Source: JBFFSQ01 sp041572275
GTDB lineage: Bacteria; Pseudomonadota; Gammaproteobacteria; SZUA-229
Assembly (NCBI GenBank): GCA_041572275.1
Contig: JBFFSQ010000074.1
Location: 1-13,026, forward strand
Length of the DNA stretch: 13,026 nt
Direction: 5' to 3'
The position numbers and the translations under genes are program-made. Every line of letters starts with the position of its first letter. The stretch's first letter is position 1. This document shows, one piece after another, positions 1 to 6,401 of the stretch. Below the pieces are notes generated by a model. It had not been told where the DNA came from. It saw only the letters and a list, made by a program, of their open reading frames with translations, and searched no databases.

Positions 1-25
1 CAAGATTTCCGTATTAACGGATTAG

Positions 26-31
26 TATAAT
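26..31 (+). promoter_or_regulatory. Possible -10 hexamer of a soxB promoter
   Basis: A perfect TATAAT lies 40 bases before the soxB start. No good TTGACA-like box is visible 16-18 bases upstream; that spot falls at the extreme edge of the window and reads AGATTT. A small dyad, TCCGT-ATTA-ACGGA (8-21), covers the -35 to -10 spacer and could bind a regulator. If this -10 is used, transcription would begin near base 38, at the foot of a leader hairpin. Promoter function is inferred from one box only. Confidence 0.35.
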
Positions 32-38
32 ATGACGA

Positions 39-55
39 CCTGCTTATGGAGCAGG
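39..55 (+). other. Leader hairpin next to the soxB ribosome site
   Basis: CCTGCT (39-44) and AGCAGG (50-55) form a perfect six-base-pair stem with a five-base loop. The stem ends where the purine-rich ribosome-binding sequence GGTGGAG (55-61) begins. If transcription starts near 38, the hairpin would sit at the very 5' end of the mRNA, a position that can protect a transcript from decay or affect ribosome loading. The pairing is seen; the role is inferred. Confidence 0.4.
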
Positions 56-70
56 GTGGAGATAGTTTAT

Positions 71-1822
71 ATGTCAATTTCCAGACGTGAATTCATACAA
101 TTAATGGGCCTGGCCGGTGCTTCTGGAATGCTGCCCGGTTCTGTATTTGCTATGAGTCGCAAGCCTTCAGATATTTATGAATTACCCAAATATGGCAATG
201 TTACACTGATGCATTTTACTGATTGCCATGCTCAGTTGAACCCCATCTACTTCCGTGAGCCCAATGTCAATATAGGGCTGGGTGGCGCATATGGCAAACC
301 GCCTCATCTTGTGGGAGATCAATTCCTGAAGCATTTTGATATTGCGTCTAACAGTATCCACTCACACGCATTTACCTATCTCAATTTTGCAGAAGCTGCA
401 CAGAAATACGGTAAAGTCGGTGGTTTTGCTCATATGGCCAGTCTGGTCAAACGAATTCGAGCTGAACGTGGTGAAAGTAACTGCCTGCTACTAGATGGTG
501 GTGACACCTGGCAGGGCTCGGGTACAGCCGTTTGGACACGTGGCCAGGATATGGTTGGCGCCTGTAATAAACTCGGCGTTGATGTCATGACGGGGCACTG
601 GGAGTTCACCTATAAAGATAAAGAAGTTCTGAAGAATATCGAGGACTTCAACGGTGAGTTCGTGGCACAGAACGTTCGAGTGAAGGAAGATGCTTTATTT
701 GAAGGCTCGCCAGCCTATGATGAAGATACTGGCCATGCTTTCAAGCCTTACACCATCAAAACTGTCGGTGGTGCCCGGGTAGCTGTTATCGGGCAGGCTT
801 TTCCCTATACACCGATTGCAAATCCCAGTCGTTTCATTCCTGACTGGAGCTTCGGTATTAATGATGAGGCGATGCAGCAAATAGTCGACCAGGTTCGTGA
901 TACTGAAAAGCCTGACCTGGTCGTGGTGATCTCACACAACGGTATGGATGTTGATTTGAAGATGGCTTCGCGAGTCACCGGTATCGATGTCATTTTTGGC
1001 GGCCATACCCACGATGCCATGCCGAAACCTTCGGTGGTTAAAAATAAATCAGGCGAGACCCTCGTGACCAACGCCGGTTCAAATGGCAAATTCCTGGCCG
1101 TGATGGATTTCGATGTCCGTGGTGGTAAGCTCAAAGGCTATCGCTATCGTCTGTTACCTGTTTTTTCTAATCTGCTACCAGCGGATGCAGAAATGCAGAC
1201 ATATATTGATCAGGTGCGTAAACCCTATAATGACAAGTTGAACGAAAAACTTGGTATTGCTGACGAGCTACTTTACCGTCGTGGTAATTTCAACGGCACT
1301 TTCGATCAGATAATCTGTGATGCCCTACGTGCAGAAAGTGATGCGCAGGTATCATTATCACCTGGTTTCCGCTGGGGTACCTCAGTCATGCCTGGTCAGG
1401 CAATTACCATGGATCATGTTATGGATCAGACCGGTACCACCTATCCTGAAACCTACGTGCGTGAAATGTCAGGTGCTGATATCAAGCTCATTCTAGAAGA
1501 TGTGTGTGATAACCTGTTTAACACTGACCCTTATTATCAACAGGGTGGTGATATGGTACGCCTCGGTGGACTTGATTATGTGCTTGACCCAATGCAAGGC
1601 TTTGGTAAACGTATTTCTAATATGACACTGGATAATGGCACTGCAATTGAAGCTAACAAAAAGTATAAGGTTGCAGGCTGGGCTACAGTAAACGAAAAGG
1701 CACCTGGACGTCCTGTCTGGGATGTCGTTGCAGATTACATACGCGCCCAGGACCGGGTTAAAATAAACAAGTTGAATACACCTAAACTGGTTAATGTTAA
1801 AGGTAACCCTGGAATCGCCTAA
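71..1822 (+). CDS. soxB: SoxB, thiosulfate-oxidation thiosulfohydrolase
   Basis: SoxB hydrolytically releases sulfate from the sulfur chain carried on the SoxY swinging arm during periplasmic thiosulfate oxidation by the Sox complex. The 583-residue protein has a Tat signal (SRREFIQ at residues 4-10, then a hydrophobic stretch to about A27) and the metal-dependent phosphoesterase/5'-nucleotidase fold: DCH (51-53), GGDTWQG (143-149), GHWEF (175-179), SHNGMD (288-293) and GGHTHD (310-315). GHWEF in place of the nucleotidase GNHEF is typical of SoxB and separates it from true nucleotidases. The ATG at 71 is preferred over one at 32: it has GGTGGAG about eight bases upstream and puts the Tat motif at the N-terminus, whereas the longer start abuts a candidate -10 box. 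It is the last gene of its unit, followed by a strong terminator. soxX, soxY, soxZ and soxA are not in the window. Confidence 0.95.
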   Translation: MSISRREFIQLMGLAGASGMLPGSVFAMSRKPSDIYELPKYGNVTLMHFTDCHAQLNPIYFREPNVNIGLGGAYGKPPHLVGDQFLKHFDIASNSIHSHAFTYLNFAEAAQKYGKVGGFAHMASLVKRIRAERGESNCLLLDGGDTWQGSGTAVWTRGQDMVGACNKLGVDVMTGHWEFTYKDKEVLKNIEDFNGEFVAQNVRVKEDALFEGSPAYDEDTGHAFKPYTIKTVGGARVAVIGQAFPYTPIANPSRFIPDWSFGINDEAMQQIVDQVRDTEKPDLVVVISHNGMDVDLKMASRVTGIDVIFGGHTHDAMPKPSVVKNKSGETLVTNAGSNGKFLAVMDFDVRGGKLKGYRYRLLPVFSNLLPADAEMQTYIDQVRKPYNDKLNEKLGIADELLYRRGNFNGTFDQIICDALRAESDAQVSLSPGFRWGTSVMPGQAITMDHVMDQTGTTYPETYVREMSGADIKLILEDVCDNLFNTDPYYQQGGDMVRLGGLDYVLDPMQGFGKRISNMTLDNGTAIEANKKYKVAGWATVNEKAPGRPVWDVVADYIRAQDRVKINKLNTPKLVNVKGNPGIA

Positions 1823-1845
1823 CAGGTTTATGCATTAGTTAAACC

Positions 1846-1874
1846 AGACCCCTGGCCTTGTCAGGGGTTTTTTA
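1846..1874 (+). terminator. Intrinsic terminator after soxB
   Basis: The stem ACCCCTG (1848-1854) pairs with CAGGGGT (1862-1868) around a seven-base loop, extendable by two weaker pairs, and runs directly into six T residues (1868-1873). It starts about 25 bases after the soxB stop and ends about 20 bases before sfsA. It therefore separates the sulfur gene from the downstream genes, which need their own promoter. Confidence 0.9.
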
Positions 1875-1896
1875 TTGGATAACGTAATTTCGAAGT

Positions 1897-2601
1897 ATGA
1901 AGTTTGCAGCTGCTTTAACAGAAGCGCGTTTAATCAAACGTTATAAGCGTTTTCTTGCCGATGTTCAACTTACAAACGGTCAGATTATTACTGTTCATTG
2001 TGCCAATACCGGTGCAATGACAGGCTGTCAGCCTAGTCAGGCACCTGTTTGGTTAAGTCATTCAGATAATCCTAAACGTAAGTACCCGTACAGCTGGGAA
2101 CTGGTCCAGCTGGATGCAAATACCTTAGCCAGTATCAATACGGCAATGACCAATAAAGTGGCTGAGGAAGCAATAGCCAGCAACGTGATTACTGAATTAT
2201 CCAGCTATGAACGATGTCATCGGGAAGTGGTCTATGGAGAGGAAAAGAGTCGAATTGATTTCCTGTTGGAAACGTCAACACAACAGTGCTTTGTCGAAGT
2301 TAAACACCTAACACTAAAACTCGATGACAAGACGGGTGCATTTCCTGATGCGATTACTATCAGGGGGCAAAAGCACCTGCGTGAGTTAATGTCTCAGGTA
2401 AGAAACGGGGATCGGGCTGTACTCTTATTTATCGTTATGCGGACGGACGTGGATCAGGTTGTGCCTGCAGAAGATATCGATCCTGATTATGCTCGGTTAT
2501 TACGACAGGCAGTAAACGAAGGAGTTGAGGTGTTGGCTTACGCCACACATATTGATCAACATGAAATCAAGGTTACTCACTCCATCCCAGTTCTACTATA
2601 A
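1897..2601 (+). CDS. sfsA: SfsA family DNA/RNA nuclease (sugar fermentation stimulation protein homologue)
   Basis: SfsA was named for stimulating maltose use in E. coli; family members carry an OB-like N-terminal part and a PD-(D/E)xK nuclease domain that binds and cuts nucleic acid. The cellular role remains unclear. The 234-residue length is normal. Family hallmarks are LIKRYKRFLADV (residues 12-23), CANTGAMTGC (35-44), SRIDFLL (118-124), VEVKHLTL (133-140) and FPDAITIRGQKHLREL (149-164). D121, E134 and K136 are the likely catalytic triad. The usual wording of the third motif is VEVKSVTL, so HL at 137-138 is a mild variation. The ATG at 1897 matches the normal N-terminus, although only a weak GAAG precedes it. 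It follows the soxB terminator and lies 42 bases before lolC; no convincing promoter was found in the short gap. Confidence 0.93.
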   Translation: MKFAAALTEARLIKRYKRFLADVQLTNGQIITVHCANTGAMTGCQPSQAPVWLSHSDNPKRKYPYSWELVQLDANTLASINTAMTNKVAEEAIASNVITELSSYERCHREVVYGEEKSRIDFLLETSTQQCFVEVKHLTLKLDDKTGAFPDAITIRGQKHLRELMSQVRNGDRAVLLFIVMRTDVDQVVPAEDIDPDYARLLRQAVNEGVEVLAYATHIDQHEIKVTHSIPVLL

Positions 2602-2643
2602 AAATAAAGTATTTAGCGACTAATTGTGTTTTAATCTGCCACC

Positions 2644-3891
2644 ATGTTCAGACCTAAAGAGCTTTTCATCGGTTTACGCTATACCCGTGCCAAACGGCGT
2701 ACTGGTTTCGTCTCATTTATTGCCATGATTTCTATGATCGGCATCGCGTTAGGTGTCGCGGCATTAATTGTCGTGTTGTCTGTGATGAATGGTTTTGGGA
2801 AAGAATTACGAGAACGAACATTGGGCATGACTGCCCACGCTACAGTTTCAGGCCATGATGGTTATTTGAACAACTGGCGTAAGATTCAGGACCAGATTCA
2901 AGGTCAGCCGCATCTGATTGATTCAGCACCCTATACTCAAACCGAAGCCATGCTAACCAATAGTCGCCGCGTCAGTGGTGCCATCATCAGGGGTATTTTG
3001 CCGTCTGAAGAACCACGTGTGTCTGATGTCGCTAATAATATGGTTTCCGGACGGCTTCAAGACCTGAAGTCAGGGGAGTTTGGAATCATTCTGGGGCGAG
3101 AACTGGCCAATGCACTGGGCGTGTATGAAGGTGAAAAAATTACTGTGATTACACCACAGGCCAGCATTACCCCGGTTGGCGTTCTGCCAAGACTGCGTCG
3201 TTTCACCGTGGTCGGTATCTTTGAAGCAGGCATGCATCAGTTTGATCGTACTCTGGCCTTGATGCATATGGATGATGCTCAGAAGCTGTTTGGGCTGGAT
3301 ACTCGAATCAATGGACTGCGCTTGAAACTGGATGACATGTTCAATGCTCGAATGGTGACCTATCAATTGGAGCAGCTTATCGGTGAAGACTATTGGGTCA
3401 GGGACTGGACCCGGATGAATAGTAATCTGTTCAAGGCATTGAAAACGGAAAAAGTGGTGATGTTTATTATTCTGCTGCTGATCGTTGCCGTTGCCGCCTT
3501 TAATATCATTTCTACTCTGGTGATGACCGTTAAAGACAAACAGTCCGATATCGCCATTTTGAGAACAATCGGAATGACACCAGGTAGTGTAATGGTGATA
3601 TTTATCATCCAGGGTATGTTTATTGGCCTGATTGGTACTTTGCTGGGTGTTGCCATTGGCGTACCTGTGGCCCTGAATGTAAATGACATTGTGTCAGCCA
3701 TTGAACAGCTATTTAACACTAAATTCCTACCAGCAGATGTTTATTACATTACTGAAATTTCATCCGATCTGAGAATTTCTGAAGTGTTTACCTATTCGAT
3801 ATCGGCATTTATGTTATCTGTGCTGGCCACTATTTATCCTGCCTGGCGAGCAGCTAAAGTACAACCGGCTGATGCTCTGAGGTATGAATAG
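2644..3891 (+). CDS. lolC: LolC/LolE family lipoprotein-release permease
   Basis: This is the membrane subunit of the ABC transporter that lifts outer-membrane lipoproteins from the inner membrane and hands them to the periplasmic chaperone LolA. The 415-residue protein has the family plan: a first membrane helix at about 23-48, a large periplasmic domain (about 49-270), then three helices (about 271-296, 315-345, 381-399) and the conserved end PAWRAAKVQPADALRYE. Residues 172-186 (QASITPVGVLPRLRR) resemble the LolC 'Hook' that recruits LolA, so this subunit resembles LolC or the hybrid LolF type more than LolE. No second permease follows lolD. The ATG at 2644 matches homologous N-termini (FIGLRYTRA) but has no visible Shine-Dalgarno sequence. 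LolC against LolF naming is uncertain; family membership is secure. Confidence 0.9.
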   Translation: MFRPKELFIGLRYTRAKRRTGFVSFIAMISMIGIALGVAALIVVLSVMNGFGKELRERTLGMTAHATVSGHDGYLNNWRKIQDQIQGQPHLIDSAPYTQTEAMLTNSRRVSGAIIRGILPSEEPRVSDVANNMVSGRLQDLKSGEFGIILGRELANALGVYEGEKITVITPQASITPVGVLPRLRRFTVVGIFEAGMHQFDRTLALMHMDDAQKLFGLDTRINGLRLKLDDMFNARMVTYQLEQLIGEDYWVRDWTRMNSNLFKALKTEKVVMFIILLLIVAVAAFNIISTLVMTVKDKQSDIAILRTIGMTPGSVMVIFIIQGMFIGLIGTLLGVAIGVPVALNVNDIVSAIEQLFNTKFLPADVYYITEISSDLRISEVFTYSISAFMLSVLATIYPAWRAAKVQPADALRYE

Positions 3892-3894
3892 GCA

Positions 3895-4632
3895 ATGACT
3901 ATGCATGAGCTATCATCAGTATCCACAGTTGCACCCCGGAACCACAATGGTGAACCGATTGTGCTGGAAGGCGTCAATCTGTCTAAATCATATGTAGAGG
4001 GCAGTGGCGCTCAACTGGATGTATTAAAAGATATCAACCTGACTATCCGTGCTGGAGACAAAGTCGCAATTGTCGGAGCTTCGGGTTCTGGTAAAAGTAC
4101 TCTGTTGCACTTGTTAGGTGGACTGGATAAACCTACAGCGGGTCGTGTTTTCATTAATGACCATGAAGTTTCACGGCTCACGGAATCTAAGTTATGTCGA
4201 CTGCGCAACCGTAATCTCGGTTTTATTTATCAGTTTCACCACCTTCTTCCTGAATTTACTGCCCAGGAAAATGTCGCCATGCCTGCTCTGGTGCAGGGGA
4301 GCAGTCCGGCACAGGCACTTAACAAAGCTAAAATACTGCTGGAAAAAGTCGGTATGTTGCGGCGTCTCGATCATAAGCCCTCAGAACTGTCCGGTGGTGA
4401 GCGCCAACGTGCAGCCATTGCACGAGCACTGATTAATGAACCCCGCTGTATCGTTGCTGATGAACCCACGGGTAATCTGGATAAGGGTACAGCTGATCAG
4501 GTTATTCAGGTCATGCTCAGGCTCAATCATGAATTTAACAGCAGTCTGGTTGTTGTTACTCATGATATGGAGCTGGCAAAGAAAATGGATATTATCTATA
4601 CCATTGAAAATGGACGATTAATGCCCAAATAA
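3895..4632 (+). CDS. lolD: LolD, lipoprotein-release ABC transporter ATPase
   Basis: LolD is the cytoplasmic ATPase that powers lipoprotein release by the Lol permease. All ABC elements are present in the 245 residues: Walker A GASGSGKST (61-69), Q-loop Q113 in IYQFHHLLPEFTAQENV, signature LSGGERQ (165-171), Walker B CIVADE (185-190) with the D-loop NLD, and switch H223 in VVTHD. FHHLLPEFTA after the Q-loop is characteristic of LolD. It starts four bases after the lolC stop. TGAGG at 3878-3882, inside the end of lolC, suits the ATG at 3895 better than the in-frame ATG at 3901, so translation is probably coupled to lolC. The N-terminus is somewhat longer than E. coli LolD (233 residues). hrcA follows after six bases. 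Confidence 0.96.
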   Translation: MTMHELSSVSTVAPRNHNGEPIVLEGVNLSKSYVEGSGAQLDVLKDINLTIRAGDKVAIVGASGSGKSTLLHLLGGLDKPTAGRVFINDHEVSRLTESKLCRLRNRNLGFIYQFHHLLPEFTAQENVAMPALVQGSSPAQALNKAKILLEKVGMLRRLDHKPSELSGGERQRAAIARALINEPRCIVADEPTGNLDKGTADQVIQVMLRLNHEFNSSLVVVTHDMELAKKMDIIYTIENGRLMPK

Positions 4633-4638
4633 ACCCTC

Positions 4639-5694
4639 ATGAACCTGCAAAATCAGATTCCGGCACTTAACGATCGCGCCCGCCATCTGCTCAAGACCCT
4701 GGTTGACTGCTATATGAAAGATGGTCAGCCAGTCGGCTCAAAAACTCTGGCCGATGCCTCTGGCCTCAATATCAGTACTGCCACTATTCGTAATGTGATG
4801 GCAAGTCTGGATCAACTGGGGCTCGTGAGTGCACCGCATACGTCAGCTGGGCGCATCCCCACCGATCAGGGCCTACGCCTGTTTGTAGATTCCATGCTCG
4901 AAATCAAACGCCTCGATGAGCACATGTTAAACCGTCTCAAGGCTCAACTAGACCCAGACCAGGATCGTGACGCACTGTTAGGCACGGCCAGTTCGTTACT
5001 TTCTGAAATGACCCAAATGGCGGGAATTATTACCATACCTAAGGGTGGGCAGCTGACACTCAGACAAATAGAGTTCTTATCCCTGTCGGATAACCGGGTA
5101 CTGGCCATACTCGTGATTAATGAAAAAGAAGTGCAGAATCGGGTCATTCATGTTGAACGGACCTTTAGTCAGGATGAATTGACCCGTATTGCCAATTATC
5201 TGACACAGACATTTACTGGTCAGGATATTTTTAACGTCAGAAGCCGCATTATGGAGGAGTTCCATCAAGCGCGTTCCGACGTGGATGATCTGATGAAGGC
5301 GGCAGTCGAAATCGCCAATCAGGCCTTTAGTCAGGATGAAGGGAAAGAAAATGATTATTTGCTACAGGGACAGAGTAACCTCATTCGCTTCAACGAACTC
5401 GACAACGCCCGCAAACTGCAGCACTTATTCGAGATGTTTGAACGTAAACGCGATATGCTGAGTTTACTGGACCGCTGTATCCAGGCTGAGGATATCCAGG
5501 TATTCATCGGGCGTGAGGCCGGCCTGGAGGGATTTAGCGATTGTAGCGTGATAACGGCACCCTATACAGTCGAAGGTGAAATCCTGGGCGTATTAGGGGT
5601 AATCGGTCCGAGTCGTATGCAATATGACAAAGTCATCTCGACTGTTGATATAACCGCACAATTATTAGGATTGGCCTTGAATCCTAAAAAATAA
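4639..5694 (+). CDS. hrcA: HrcA, heat-inducible transcription repressor
   Basis: HrcA represses chaperone genes, classically groESL and sometimes dnaK operons, by binding the CIRCE inverted repeat; GroEL assists its folding. The 351-residue protein has the N-terminal winged-helix domain (about 8-80) with the highly conserved QPVGSKTLA, STATIRNVMASLDQLGLV and HTSAGRIPTDQGLR, followed by the GAF-like and insertion regions, and ends in the usual IDITAQLLG-like segment. It begins six bases after lolD with no recognisable ribosome site, suggesting translation coupled to lolD. The last codons contain the -35 box of the grpE sigma-32 promoter. No CIRCE sequence was seen before hrcA, grpE, dnaK or dnaJ, so its operator is likely elsewhere in the genome. 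Confidence 0.95.
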   Translation: MNLQNQIPALNDRARHLLKTLVDCYMKDGQPVGSKTLADASGLNISTATIRNVMASLDQLGLVSAPHTSAGRIPTDQGLRLFVDSMLEIKRLDEHMLNRLKAQLDPDQDRDALLGTASSLLSEMTQMAGIITIPKGGQLTLRQIEFLSLSDNRVLAILVINEKEVQNRVIHVERTFSQDELTRIANYLTQTFTGQDIFNVRSRIMEEFHQARSDVDDLMKAAVEIANQAFSQDEGKENDYLLQGQSNLIRFNELDNARKLQHLFEMFERKRDMLSLLDRCIQAEDIQVFIGREAGLEGFSDCSVITAPYTVEGEILGVLGVIGPSRMQYDKVISTVDITAQLLGLALNPKK

Positions 5695-5703
5695 TCCCCA
5701 TAT
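5676..5703 (+). promoter_or_regulatory. Sigma-32 heat-shock promoter of grpE
   Basis: CTTGAA (5676-5681) and CCCCATAT (5696-5703) match the enterobacterial sigma-32 consensus (CTTGAA, CCCCATNT) exactly, with a 14-base spacer. The -35 box lies inside the last codons of hrcA and the -10 just after its stop. Transcription would begin near 5710, giving a leader of about 30 bases before grpE. Both boxes are read directly; use in the cell is inferred. Confidence 0.88.
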
Positions 5704-5739
5704 TCCCTGTCAGCTTATATTTCATCTGGAGATTTGACC

Positions 5740-6318
5740 ATGGCTGACGAGGACATCCTCGATCAAAACGACGTAGAGACCCCTGAGCAGCAAACTGCAA
5801 CAGAGGCCGAAACTGTTGAGCATTCAGCAGAAGAACTGGCACTAAAACTTGAAGATGCCGAGAAAAAAGCGGCTGACAACTGGGAGCAATTGCTCAGAAC
5901 CAAGGCAGAAATGGATAATTTACGCCGCAGAACCCAGAAAGACCTGGAAAATGCCCATAAATTTGCATTAGAGAAGTTCGTATCTGAATTACTCCCTGTA
6001 CTCGACAGTATGGCATTGGGTCTAGATGCCGCCAAACAGGAAAACAGTACAGTAGAAAGCCTCCAGCAAGGCACAGAACTCACCATGAATATGCTGAAAC
6101 AGGTATTTGAGAAGTTCAATGTAACTGAAGTGGATCCACAGGGTGAAAAATTTAACCCGGATCACCATCAGGCCATGTCAATGCAGGAAAATCATGAGTT
6201 AGAGCCCAATACGGTGATGGCAGTGATGCAGAAAGGTTACCTGCTGAATGACCGTCTGGTCAGGCCTGCAATGGTGATGGTGTCGAAGGCTCCGGCAACC
6301 AGCGGTGAAGAAAAATAA
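5740..6318 (+). CDS. grpE: GrpE, nucleotide exchange factor of DnaK
   Basis: GrpE releases ADP from DnaK and so resets the chaperone for another substrate cycle; it is a cytoplasmic homodimer. The 192-residue protein has an acidic, poorly conserved N-terminus (1-35), a long helix forming the dimeric coiled coil (about 35-85, including KAEMDNLRRRTQKD), and the C-terminal beta domain with FNPDHHQAMS (138-147) and VMAVMQKGYLLNDRLVRPAMVMV (159-181, shown as a conserved span). The ATG at 5740 is chosen because TGGAG (5727-5731) lies eight bases before it; an in-frame TTG at 5734 would be too close. It has its own sigma-32 promoter and is followed by dnaK after 83 bases with another such promoter. 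Confidence 0.96.
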   Translation: MADEDILDQNDVETPEQQTATEAETVEHSAEELALKLEDAEKKAADNWEQLLRTKAEMDNLRRRTQKDLENAHKFALEKFVSELLPVLDSMALGLDAAKQENSTVESLQQGTELTMNMLKQVFEKFNVTEVDPQGEKFNPDHHQAMSMQENHELEPNTVMAVMQKGYLLNDRLVRPAMVMVSKAPATSGEEK

Positions 6319-6321
6319 CTG

Positions 6322-6349
6322 TTTGAAATTTAAAAACCTGTCCCCATGT
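6322..6349 (+). promoter_or_regulatory. Sigma-32 heat-shock promoter of dnaK
   Basis: TTTGAA (6322-6327) and CCCCATGT (6342-6349) are separated by 14 bases. The -10 is a perfect CCCCATNT and the -35 differs from CTTGAA at one position. It lies just after the grpE stop, so dnaK can be transcribed both from here and by read-through from the grpE promoter. The leader would be roughly 45 bases. The boxes are seen; activity is inferred. Confidence 0.85.
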
Positions 6350-6401
6350 AGGGTAGTAAGTTAAGAATTTAATAGATTTTAAGAATCTGGAGTAAATAAA
6401 C

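Noticed and set aside
32..70. N-terminal extension of soxB from the ATG at 32
   Set aside because: It would place 13 extra residues before the Tat motif, has no ribosome site, and directly abuts a candidate -10 box, so it would not be in a transcript starting there. The ATG at 71 has GGTGGAG at proper distance.
1858..1883. TTGTCA and GATAAC as an sfsA promoter inside the soxB terminator
   Set aside because: The spacing is only 14 bases and both boxes are imperfect; the -35 part is better explained as the terminator loop.
4118..4432. Second-frame open frame of 104 codons inside lolD
   Set aside because: It overlaps the Q-loop and signature region of a well-conserved ATPase and has no ribosome site or recognisable motif.
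5763..6119. Open frame of 118 codons on the minus strand across grpE
   Set aside because: Its Ser/Cys/Phe-rich content mirrors the Glu/Ala/Lys-rich grpE coding strand; there is no separate evidence for it.
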